This document shows, in pieces, positions 1 through 9,200 of a stretch of DNA of 39,563 nucleotides. A program made the translations under genes and the position numbers. Source of the DNA: an uncultured Aureispira sp. (GTDB lineage: Bacteria; Bacteroidota; Bacteroidia; Chitinophagales; Saprospiraceae); the NCBI GenBank assembly GCA_905480485.1, contig CAJQQM010000139.1:1-39563 (forward strand). Reading direction: 5' to 3'. Under the pieces are notes generated by a model. It was not told the DNA's origin. It did no database searches and saw only the letters and a list, made by a program, of their open reading frames with translations. Each line of letters starts with the position of its first letter. The stretch's first letter is position 1.

Positions 1-40
1 CCAACAAAAAAAGCTTGCTGAAAAATATTCAACAAGCTTT
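1..40 (-). terminator. Intrinsic terminator of argS
   Basis: Read on the minus strand, an inverted repeat (10-22 with 28-40) forms a 13-pair stem with one G-U wobble and a 5-nt loop. A run of T follows, about eight in all counting those in the stem. It lies 25 bp past the argS stop codon. The plus strand has no T run after the hairpin, so it acts for the minus strand only. Confidence 0.85.
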
Positions 41-65
41 CTTAGTTCCATTAAATGTTATAGTA

Positions 66-1985
66 CTACATTCTTTCAGGCATAGAAATACCAAGCATCT
101 TAGCAGCATTTTGTAGGGCTACAGCAACGGCCTTTGATAAAGCAATTCTAAACGACGTTGCAGCAGTATTCTCTATATCAATAATGGTTGTGGAACCCCA
201 AAACTTATGATATTCTTTGGCTAAATCGTATAGGTAATGAGCGACATCACTTGGGTTATACGCTTTAGCTGCCTTCAGCACAACAGCCGGCAACTCGTGA
301 ATTAATACCAAAATATCTTTTTCTACTTCTGTTAATGCATAGCTGCTGAATGTACTCAACTTTAACGCTTTTTCTAGTACCATCCGCTGAACAGATTGCG
401 TTCGAACAAAAGCATTTTGAATGTAAGGACCTGTTTGACCTTGCAACTCAATTGATTGCTGAGGATCAAAAATCATGGTCTTTTTAGGTTCCACTTTAAG
501 TATATAAAACTTAAGTGCCCCCAGCGCTATTTGTTTCCAAACTGATTTTTTTTGGTCAACTGTCAAGTCATTTAGCTTTTGTCGCTGTTCAGACTCCTGT
601 TGAACGTCGGCAATAATATCTGCTAATAAATGGTCCGCATCAACAACTGTACCTTCTCTCGATTTCATCTTACCGGTTGTCAAATTAACCATACCATAGG
701 ATAAATGATGGCATTTTTTGGCGAATTCATAGCCAAGTCTATCCAAAGTTTCAAACAACACCTTAAAGTGGTAGTCTTGTTCATTTGCAACCACATACAC
801 CATCCGATCCATTTTATAATCTTCATAACGTAAGGTAGCCGTTCCTATATCTTGGGTGATATACATTGAAGTACCATCTTTGCGCAATACTACTTTTTCA
901 TCTAATTTAGCATCTGATAAATCAATCCATACCGATCCATCTTCTTTGGTAAAAAAGACCCTTTCTTGTTGTTCCAGGTTGTCAACAACTAACTGCTTTC
1001 CACGCAAATAGGTCTTTGATTCATAATACAATTGATCGAAATCGACCCCTAAATCTTTATAGGATGTTTCGAAGCCATCGTAGACCCATTGATTCATAGT
1101 ATTCCACAGGTCCAAAACAGCGGTATCTCCTTCTTCCCATTGCTGAAGCATTTTTTTGGCTTCTCCCCCCAAAACACTATACTCATTGAAGTATTTATTT
1201 TTGTATACTTCCTTAAAAAAATAAACCACCAAAGCGTCCTCGCTCGAGGCCTTTCCTTTTTTCTCCAAATTCTTTTTGAGGCGATTGATAACAACTTCAT
1301 CGGATAACCATTGAATTGCCAGTGACTTGGCCGCTGGTTGTTGTTGCCAAGCTGCGTATTCTTCCTGAAAGTGTTTTTCAAAAGCTACATAATACTTTCC
1401 GACCAAGTGGTCTCCTTTTAGTCCAGAAGATTCGGGGGTTTCTCCATCTCCCCATCGTTGCCAAGCCAACATCGATTTGCAAATATGCACGCCTCTATCG
1501 TTAATGATTTGTACTTTTTTGACCGTAAATCCAGCAGCTTTTAAAATTTCTGCAGTTGCATATCCCAACAAATTATTACGAATATGCCCCAAATGCAAGG
1601 GTTTGTTGGTGTTTGGAGAAGAATATTCTACCAATACTGTTTCATTATTCGGAGTATGAAAACCATATGCTTCGGACTGAATTACTTCTTTTACAAATGA
1701 AGTCCAATATGCATCCCCAATGCTTAGATTGCAAAATCCCGGCCCAACAGCAGTAGCATTAGCCAAGAAAGTTGTTTGTTCCAAAAGCTGTGGTGCTAAA
1801 GCAGCGGCTATCTCATTGGGCTTTTGGCTCAATAATTTGGCAAAAGGAAAGGTAATAACCGAATAGTCTCCTTCTAGGTGTTTGGGAATTTGCTTAATTT
1901 GAATTTGTTGTGGTTGAATTTTTTTGTCGTACAATTTTTCGATTGCAGTACAGACATTTTCCTTGATTAAAGACTCGATATTCAT
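66..1985 (-). CDS. argS: Arginyl-tRNA synthetase
   Basis: Class I aminoacyl-tRNA synthetase that charges tRNA-Arg with arginine in the cytoplasm. The 639-residue length is a little above the usual 550-600. The N-terminal Add-1-like domain occupies about residues 1-110. The ATP-binding HIGH signature appears as HLGH at 131-134, inside SPNTNKPLHLGHIRNN. The second catalytic loop is KMKSREG at 439-445, the KMSKS counterpart. The C-terminal part holds an anticodon-binding DALR-type helical domain beginning near the stretch QNAFVRTQSVQR. The ATG at 1985 gives a complete N-terminal domain, and a well-formed Bacteroidota promoter lies about 75 bp upstream. It appears to be a single-gene transcript with its own terminator. 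The identification is secure. Confidence 0.97.
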   Translation of the reverse strand: MNIESLIKENVCTAIEKLYDKKIQPQQIQIKQIPKHLEGDYSVITFPFAKLLSQKPNEIAAALAPQLLEQTTFLANATAVGPGFCNLSIGDAYWTSFVKEVIQSEAYGFHTPNNETVLVEYSSPNTNKPLHLGHIRNNLLGYATAEILKAAGFTVKKVQIINDRGVHICKSMLAWQRWGDGETPESSGLKGDHLVGKYYVAFEKHFQEEYAAWQQQPAAKSLAIQWLSDEVVINRLKKNLEKKGKASSEDALVVYFFKEVYKNKYFNEYSVLGGEAKKMLQQWEEGDTAVLDLWNTMNQWVYDGFETSYKDLGVDFDQLYYESKTYLRGKQLVVDNLEQQERVFFTKEDGSVWIDLSDAKLDEKVVLRKDGTSMYITQDIGTATLRYEDYKMDRMVYVVANEQDYHFKVLFETLDRLGYEFAKKCHHLSYGMVNLTTGKMKSREGTVVDADHLLADIIADVQQESEQRQKLNDLTVDQKKSVWKQIALGALKFYILKVEPKKTMIFDPQQSIELQGQTGPYIQNAFVRTQSVQRMVLEKALKLSTFSSYALTEVEKDILVLIHELPAVVLKAAKAYNPSDVAHYLYDLAKEYHKFWGSTTIIDIENTAATSFRIALSKAVAVALQNAAKMLGISMPERM

Positions 1986-2060
1986 GCTAGATTATTACCC
2001 TCGGTATAATTATGATTGAAAAACTGAAAAGCTTAGTACTAATACTTTCAGACTACTCGA

Positions 2061-2090
2061 CAAATATACGCATATATACCATTTAAGCAA
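2061..2090 (-). promoter_or_regulatory. Bacteroidota-type promoter of argS
   Basis: On the minus strand a TTG (2090-2088) is followed after exactly 19 nt by TATATTTG (2068-2061). This fits the TTG-N19-TAnnTTTG pattern of the primary sigma factor of Bacteroidota. The predicted start of transcription near 2055 gives a leader of about 70 nt before the argS ATG. Confidence 0.7.
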
Positions 2091-2235
2091 TAAATAATGT
2101 CCCTATACTGTATTTACCTTACAAAGTGATTTAATTAAAACAACAAGCATCCAAAAGGACATAGGCTAGGGAACAAGAACTCAGCCCTCCTTTTTAGTAG
2201 GTCATTTTATTGAATACCAAAGCCTGACTAAGGCA

Positions 2236-5200
2236 TTATTTAGGGCCGAAAGGGTTTTTGAATTCCCCGAAGGGGTTTTTTATGTCTTTATCCTTATTTT
2301 TAAAAAGATTTCCAATTTTGTCGGGATCAACAATTTTGGAAGGGTCTACTACTTTTGTTGGATCAATCAAGTTGGAACTATCAATAAGACCAGCTAAATT
2401 TTTGGCTGCAGCTTCCGCCAATTTACGGGCTTTTTCTGCCGCCTCTTTTTTTAGGCGTTCTTGTTCAGCCCTCAACTTAGCTGCAGCTGCAGCCCTAATT
2501 CTTTCAAGTTCAGCCTTCGCTTTGGCTTCAGCTGCTGCTTTTAATCGTTCAGCTTCTTCTTTTAATAAATTGGCAGCTTCATCTCCGATACTTGTCCCTG
2601 ACTTGGTTTCCCCTCCCAAGAGTTTAAGTTTAAATTTGGGCTCATTTACAGTACCCTTTATTTCTACTGCAAGATTCAAAAACTCGGATACTTCTAAATC
2701 TAGTCCTATCTTTTCTGCTTGACCAGCCAACGCCTTTAAACCAAGCCCCAAAGCATTTCCAACGATTTTTCCTGCCGGATTTTTAGAGAAAAGACTTCTA
2801 GGTATGCGCATTTTAAGATCGTAATCCATCGATTTATCGAGCCCGTGCGACCCTCCTGCAATTACATCCATTCCAAGCAACTGATAACTAGCAGGTTCTA
2901 TTTTTAAGCGACCTTCTTCAAATTTGATAAAATTAGTAGTATTTCCAAGGTCAATCTCTTTTAGCGTTTCTATTTGTAGGAGCCTTGCCAGGCGAAGCAA
3001 ACTTTTATTATTTTTAACGGAAGTCTGAAAAGTTTTGAGCATTCCTTTTGCAAAAAGTGTCCTATAGTCAAGCTTGGAATCTTCCTTTAAACGTCCTTGA
3101 ATTTCCATATCAGCATTAAATTTACCATAAACAGAATTGAGTATTGGCAGTAATTTTTTTGTAAGCCCCAATTTTTGTGCAACCAATTGTATGTCTAAAT
3201 TCATTACATCGTAGGCTAAATCAAAGCTCGCTTGGTCTTGCTGCTGACTATTATAAGAACCATTCATCGAGATAGTCCCGCCAAAGGCTTCCGCCCTTAA
3301 TGCATTTAGATCAAGTTGACGATGATGCAGGTGCAACTCGGCTTGAACATTTTCAAATTGGTAACGATCATAAATACATTTTTTGACCGTCGTTAATACG
3401 GCAAAATCGATATTATCTGGCAATTGTAAAGGGGCTAAATCTGCCGACACTTGTTGAGCATCAGGCAGCTTAGAAGTGGCAGATGAACTGATAGAATCTT
3501 GAGCTTGCATTAGCTGATTAAAGTTAAGGTAATCAGCATGCAAGGTCAATGTTCCATGTAGTGTAGCCTCCTCCCAAAAATATTGTGACATATGTTCTAG
3601 CTGCCCTTTTGCTTGAATTGACATGTCTCCAGAACGTATTTTTAATATTTCTAATACAGCATAATTCGGCGAAAAAGATCCGACCGTATAGATGTCTTGC
3701 AAATGATAATCTTGATAGCGAACTGCTTTGAAATCTCCTTTCAGATCTATGTTAAATCGATCAAAAAGCGCATAATTTTCTTCTTGAGTAGTATCCCGAA
3801 CAGAAGTGGCAAGTTCGAGATCTAAATCAGTTTGAAGCTGCTTATCCGATGACAAATCATTTGTATACAGTTCGTTTAAATCCAATTGTTTAGATTCTAT
3901 TGATAATTGCCCACGCATGATTTTACTTTTGGAAAAATAACCTAGAACATTGTCTAGAATTCCGCGTACCTTGATATCAGATTGCCCTATTCTTAGATCC
4001 AAAAGATTAAGTTTAGCTGCATTAGGACTAAAATCTATGTTCAAGGTTGACAAATTGATCATAGCTAGCTTTTGGGCTTTTAGTTGCATATTCTTTATCA
4101 ATAAAGCTCCTTGCATCTCTATTTTATCGTATTCTTTATTGTTGACAAAGGACATCTTTGTTTTGGTCCTTAGGCTTGCTTCTAGCCGTCCCGACAAATC
4201 TTGAACGGACGCCATAGGAAAAGCTTGCGACAATGCCCCAAGGTCAAGATGAGTCTGTACCTTAGCCTCAATCGAGGGGTCGGATAATAATTGTTGTAAT
4301 TTTAGTTGTCCATCAAAAGGATGACTTCCAATCTTAAAGTGTAGTTTCTTTACGTCTATTAACAGTTTATCTAAATCGCTGCTAGGCGAATTGATGAGAA
4401 GCTTTGCTTGAATATCTTGTACCGGCAAATCTAAATCAGGGTATTTAAAATAAGCATCGTCTACCGTTAAATCAACCTTAAATGCAGGAAATGTTGAATC
4501 GTTGAATAGGCCCTTAACTGCAGCCTTAATGCTAAAACTACCTTTGGTGTTGACCGATTTAAAATTGCTAGTATACGCCGAAGGTATCATAGACAAAAAG
4601 GATGCAAAGTCAGTCTTTGGTGTTGAAAACTGAAGATCTAAAATATTGTTCTTTTTATAATCAACAGTACCACTTGCTTGTAGTTCAAGTTCATTCAACC
4701 TGAAAATATTATCTTTGATGGTACAGCGCTGTTGTTGATGGTCAACCAAAGCATTAAACTGTATATTTACCCGAGTCTTGCTAAAATAATCTACTCCATG
4801 GTATCTCAATGTAAGGGCTTCTACTTGGGTATTCGTAAATACATCAAAGACAGATAAAGAGAAATCGCCCCTACCTTGATGGCATAGATTTGTTATTTCT
4901 AAGGCTGTAGCAGCCGATAAATCATCGTAAACCACATTTATATTATCTAATGTCCAGTTGTCAACTTTTAAACTAAAATTGTCATTTAGTACTTTTGGAA
5001 AATCTTTATCAGTTTTATCAACATCCAATTCTGAATTATTCTCTTCTTTTAAAATAGCATAATTTGTCTGACCATTTCGCAATACTTTAAGCCAAAAGTC
5101 AGCATCAGAGATAGAAATACTATTTATTTTGTACACTTTTTGATACACATCTATCATATTAATTGTACACTCAAAACGTCCAATATCTGCTAATTTTTTG

Positions 5201-5463
5201 CCTTCAAATCCCCCTTTACCCCTAAGTGTAATCGACTGCATACTAAATCTAAAATCAGGGAATGTCCAAATCAGGGACAATTCTACTTTAGAGTTTTCAA
5301 AATCTAGTTCAGATTCTAATTGTTCATTAGCATATCCTTTAATTTGTTGGAGGATATCATCCTTAAAAAAATAAGGAACTGTAAGCAATAATATAACTAC
5401 TGCCATCAAAAGCCCAATTAATAGTTGTACCGTTTTTTTAATTCCAATTCCAAACCTTGACAT
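2236..5463 (-). CDS. AsmA-family envelope protein with Ala/Lys/Glu-rich C-terminal helix
   Basis: A 1075-residue protein with one N-terminal membrane anchor (about residues 13-32) followed by a long beta-rich region. The anchor-proximal part (SELDFENSKVELSLIWTFPD) and the later conserved block around the MNGSYNSQQQD and MDIQLVAQKLGL segments resemble AsmA/TamB-type proteins. That superfamily forms long grooved beta-structures in the periplasm and is linked to outer-membrane lipid homeostasis. From about residue 960 to 1045 the sequence becomes an almost pure Ala/Lys/Glu/Arg helix. Next come short DPTK/DPSK/DPDK repeats and a duplicated KNPFG motif at the very end. Bacteroidota usually encode several AsmA paralogs of about this size. 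The substrate is unknown. It is divergent from the AlkB-like gene across 169 bp. Confidence 0.85.
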   Translation of the reverse strand: MSRFGIGIKKTVQLLIGLLMAVVILLLTVPYFFKDDILQQIKGYANEQLESELDFENSKVELSLIWTFPDFRFSMQSITLRGKGGFEGKKLADIGRFECTINMIDVYQKVYKINSISISDADFWLKVLRNGQTNYAILKEENNSELDVDKTDKDFPKVLNDNFSLKVDNWTLDNINVVYDDLSAATALEITNLCHQGRGDFSLSVFDVFTNTQVEALTLRYHGVDYFSKTRVNIQFNALVDHQQQRCTIKDNIFRLNELELQASGTVDYKKNNILDLQFSTPKTDFASFLSMIPSAYTSNFKSVNTKGSFSIKAAVKGLFNDSTFPAFKVDLTVDDAYFKYPDLDLPVQDIQAKLLINSPSSDLDKLLIDVKKLHFKIGSHPFDGQLKLQQLLSDPSIEAKVQTHLDLGALSQAFPMASVQDLSGRLEASLRTKTKMSFVNNKEYDKIEMQGALLIKNMQLKAQKLAMINLSTLNIDFSPNAAKLNLLDLRIGQSDIKVRGILDNVLGYFSKSKIMRGQLSIESKQLDLNELYTNDLSSDKQLQTDLDLELATSVRDTTQEENYALFDRFNIDLKGDFKAVRYQDYHLQDIYTVGSFSPNYAVLEILKIRSGDMSIQAKGQLEHMSQYFWEEATLHGTLTLHADYLNFNQLMQAQDSISSSATSKLPDAQQVSADLAPLQLPDNIDFAVLTTVKKCIYDRYQFENVQAELHLHHRQLDLNALRAEAFGGTISMNGSYNSQQQDQASFDLAYDVMNLDIQLVAQKLGLTKKLLPILNSVYGKFNADMEIQGRLKEDSKLDYRTLFAKGMLKTFQTSVKNNKSLLRLARLLQIETLKEIDLGNTTNFIKFEEGRLKIEPASYQLLGMDVIAGGSHGLDKSMDYDLKMRIPRSLFSKNPAGKIVGNALGLGLKALAGQAEKIGLDLEVSEFLNLAVEIKGTVNEPKFKLKLLGGETKSGTSIGDEAANLLKEEAERLKAAAEAKAKAELERIRAAAAAKLRAEQERLKKEAAEKARKLAEAAAKNLAGLIDSSNLIDPTKVVDPSKIVDPDKIGNLFKNKDKDIKNPFGEFKNPFGPK

Positions 5464-5632
5464 GAAAATTCTTGTTTATTATTAATGAATGAGTAATATT
5501 AGGATTAAAAACTGGAAAAAAGTAACTCTTGCCGCTTAGTTTTTCCCTATAAACTACTCCAATTTACAGACCAACTTTAAGCATTTAACACATAAAACCC
5601 TAGCTTAACAAACAAATAAATATTTCAAAAGC

Positions 5633-6235
5633 ATGGATAAGAAATTAATGTACCCCAAAAAGGTGATTTCTCAATTAGGTGCGGTAGACTATTACGATAA
5701 GTTCATCAAAGATGCTGCAGCAAATAAACTTTTCAATACTCTTAAAGATACAATTGATTGGTTACAGTTCCCTATCACAATTTTTGGTAAAACCTACCTA
5801 CAACCTCGTCTTATAGCTTTTGAGGGAGACCCAAATATTCACTACACTTACTCCAAAACTCGATTGAAGGCGAATAAATGGTCGCCGGAGATTCTTCAAA
5901 TAAAGCAAGCCTGCGAACAACAAACCAAGAATCTTTACAATTGTGTATTAATTAATTATTACAGAGATGGGAATGATAGCATGGGTTGGCACAGCGATGA
6001 TGAAAAAGAACTTGGCAAATATCCCTCTATAGCTTCTGTAAGTATTGGTGCAGAACGTTTGATTCACTTCAGACTTCGGAACAAACACCAAGATAAGACT
6101 AAAATTTTACTTAAAAATGGTAGCTTGTTACATATGTTGGGGCCTACCCAAGAAAACTGGCAACATCAGATAGCTAAATCCAAGCGAGTCCGTACAGGTC
6201 GAATCAACCTTACTTTCCGATTTATACAGGCCTAA
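5633..6235 (+). CDS. AlkB-like Fe(II)/2-oxoglutarate-dependent dioxygenase
   Basis: A 200-residue cytoplasmic enzyme expected to repair alkylated bases such as 1-methyladenine and 3-methylcytosine by oxidative demethylation, consuming 2-oxoglutarate and O2. The iron ligands are visible as H120 and D122 (WHSDDE) and H178 (WQHQI). The 2-oxoglutarate-binding arginine is in the RINLTFR motif (190-196), a typical AlkB signature. The segment CVLINYYRDGNDSMGWHSDD is characteristic of the compact bacterial members that resemble ALKBH2/3. There is no adjacent Ada-type regulator, so control by the adaptive response cannot be read from this context. The gene ends at a strong bidirectional terminator. 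It is probably monocistronic. Confidence 0.93.
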   Translation: MDKKLMYPKKVISQLGAVDYYDKFIKDAAANKLFNTLKDTIDWLQFPITIFGKTYLQPRLIAFEGDPNIHYTYSKTRLKANKWSPEILQIKQACEQQTKNLYNCVLINYYRDGNDSMGWHSDDEKELGKYPSIASVSIGAERLIHFRLRNKHQDKTKILLKNGSLLHMLGPTQENWQHQIAKSKRVRTGRINLTFRFIQA

Positions 6236-6237
6236 AC

Positions 6238-6277
6238 AAAAAAAAGAAGATCTTTTTGTGAAGACCTTCTTTTTTTT
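6238..6277. terminator. Bidirectional terminator between convergent genes
   Basis: Eight A residues, then a GAAG-rich arm (6246-6254), a 6-nt loop and the complementary arm (6261-6269), followed by eight T. The total stem is about 17 pairs with one A-C mismatch on the plus strand, which becomes a G-U wobble on the minus strand. A T run is present in both directions. It serves the AlkB-like gene on the plus strand and the SprB-repeat gene on the minus strand. Confidence 0.9.
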
Positions 6278-6293
6278 ATTACGATAACAACGT

Positions 6294-9200
6294 TTAACGT
6301 ATTAAGGTAAACTCGCCTCTGATTTCGACAGGGGCTCCATTATCGGGAGTATATTCGAAGACATAAATATATACATCTACGGGTTGTGCTACTCCATTAA
6401 ACGTACCGTCCCATGAAAAAGCAACATTATCGTTGTATAACAGCTGCCCCCAACGATTGTAGATTTCAAACTTGGTTACCTTGTTTGAACCACCTGTAAG
6501 ACCGGCAGGCTGGAAAAAATCGTTGATTCCATCGCCGTTTGGACTAAAGGCCGTAGGCATACCCAAGTAAGCTTCTACCGTAACAATTACTGAATCGATA
6601 ACAGAACAAGGACCTGCAGTTGCGGTAAAATACAACCATGCATCGCCGCTTGCTAATCCTGTTACCATTGTAGCAGCCATCGTTGAATCTGTAATAGAAA
6701 CAACATCTACGCTATCCAGGCTCCAGCCATATACTGGGTTGGAATGATTGGTGTTAAGAACTGCATCAATATCCGCCATGTCATTCAACTGCAAAGTAGC
6801 ATTCGTTTGACCTGCTGTAACAATCCAAGGATTAATTGTAAGTATAATATCAACAACTGTAATTGACTGTGTCACCGAACAAGAACCTGAAGTTGCTGTA
6901 ACTGTATAGGTTCCAGCAGGCATATTATTTATGTTCTGAGTAGTTGCTCCGTTTGACCATGCAAAACTAGTGGTAGCAGAATCTCCTGAAAGAATACTAA
7001 CATTAGCATAAGAAGATAAATCTCCATTACAAATAATATCATCTTTGTCGGTTATTGCAATCTGTAATACATCGTTGTTTAGCGTAACAGAGGGTACCGA
7101 TACCGTACAACCTTGATAGCTAACCGTACAGCCATATGCAACATTCGGAGCAAGCCCCATAGCAGTTGCCGTCGTTTGGCCATCAGACCATAAGTAAGTA
7201 AATGGCCCAGGAGTTCCTGATACAGTGATACTTCCGTTTGAAAGATTACAGGTTGGATTGTTGACCGATGTAAACGAAACTAGAGGAACATCAGGAACTG
7301 TTAGAACAGTAGTACCCGAAGTTTTGCAATTGGTTAACGAATCGGTCACTGTTACGTTGTAAGTTCCTGCACCAACTCCTAATACAGGATTAGTCGTAGA
7401 AGCACCTGCTATCGTACCACCTGTCCAACTGTATAAGATAGGCCCAGTAGCCCCTGTTGTAACAACATTTAAAGATCCGTCATTAATACCACAAGATGGA
7501 TCAGTATTATTGAACCCTAAAATAGAAATCAAGGTATCATTCGACAGGGAAACAAAGGCGGTATCCACACAACCATTAGACAAACCGGTGACTACTACAA
7601 AGTAATTACCTACAGGCAACCCGGTAGCTAAGGCTGTAGTTTGAGCATTAGCAAAAGCATCCCATTGATATGAATAGCCTAAGGAATCACCTGTTGCAAC
7701 TGCTGTAACTTGACCATCACTCGAACCACAGCCCGGGCTGATTGTAGAAGTAGTAACAGATAATGAGGCAGAACCAGTGATTGTTGCAGAAGAAGAAGCC
7801 TGACAGCCATTTTCGTCCGTAACAGTTACCGTATAGCTTCCAGGTACTAAGTTGTCAGCATTTGCTGTGTTAACTCCATTTGACCATAAGAAAGTAAAGT
7901 TATTTCCATCGCCAACCATGTTGACGGTTGTAAACACCGTAGCCGAACCATTGCCCGTACAAGAGGTACTATTAAGCGAAGATAGTGTCAAAGACGGTGG
8001 ACCAGAAAATGGTGCCGTCACATCAAAATCAGCAGTATCAATACATCCTCTTGAATCGGATACTGTTACAGAGTAAGTTCCAACAGCTAAGCCTTGGGCA
8101 ACTGATGAAGTCTGACTACCTGTATTTACATCCCAATTCCAGCTGTAGGCAGGAGACCCACCAACAGCACTTACAAACAACGCACCATCACTATCTGAAT
8201 AACAAGTAGTTAGCTGCATAGAATCTAAAGAAACAATCAGTGAATCTGGTTCAGTGATATAAACTGTGTCAGAGTAACTAAAACAACCAAATGTATCAAT
8301 CAGATAGGAGTAATAAGCCCCAGCAGATAGCCCTGTGAAAAGAACAGAATCTGCTCCAGAAGCAGTAGAACCTACTATAGTCCCTGAGGTGTCGTATAAT
8401 GTACCAATATAATTAGGATGATAGCCTAATACACCAGGAGAGATATCAATACTAAGTGTACCGTCGTTGCTTCCATTACAAGTTAAATCAGTTGTTGTAC
8501 TCGTATTCGGCATCGGACAAGGCGTTGTACAACACTCTAGGTAAGTAGCTGCATTTGTAGGACATGGTCCTGCACCTCCTGTGGCGCGCACAAGTATGTT
8601 GGCGCAATCGCCATTGGTTAAACCCGTTACCAATAAAGAACTATCGGCATAAGGACGCGGTATCCAAGTAATACCTGAATCAAGACTGTATTCCCAGCCT
8701 CCAGCACCGGGAGACATTCCCCACTCGAATAAGACAGATGTTGCCTGATTAAAAGGTGTTCCACAAGAAAGTGTAGGAGGAGAAATAAGGCTATTTACAA
8801 CCACCTCTATTGAATCGGTTTGAATACAACCATCTTCATTAATTTGGACTATAAAATTAGTTGTTCCTTGAGGAAATACATCTGTAGAACTTGTGTTAGG
8901 ACTTGAAACTGCAAAACCTGGAGACCAGTTGTAGGTTAATGGTCCAAAAAGGAACGATATACCCGGAGCAAAACGGAAAGCATCATTTGTAGCTGACCAG
9001 TTACCCGAACCGTTTCTTCCCGGCACTACAACCGCAGAAGTACCATTGCTATTTTCGATACCTTGAGTTGTTAAAGAACCTGAAGCAGTAATCGAATTAC
9101 TGATAACATCTATATAGTTCGTTCCTTCGTATAGTAGAATCTGACCAGTTACATTATTAATACCACCAAATCGAGGTACATTGATAAAATTAACGACCAA

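Noticed and set aside
2265-2281. CCCC-GAA-GGGG hairpin followed by six T, terminator-like on the plus strand
   Set aside because: It lies inside the minus-strand AsmA coding region, where it encodes the NPFGEF motif, and no plus-strand gene ends there.
2258-2722. Long plus-strand open frame opposite the AsmA C-terminal tail
   Set aside because: It is a shadow of the Ala/Lys-rich coding repeat on the other strand; its Ser/Ala/Leu composition follows from that, and no start signal or homology is evident.
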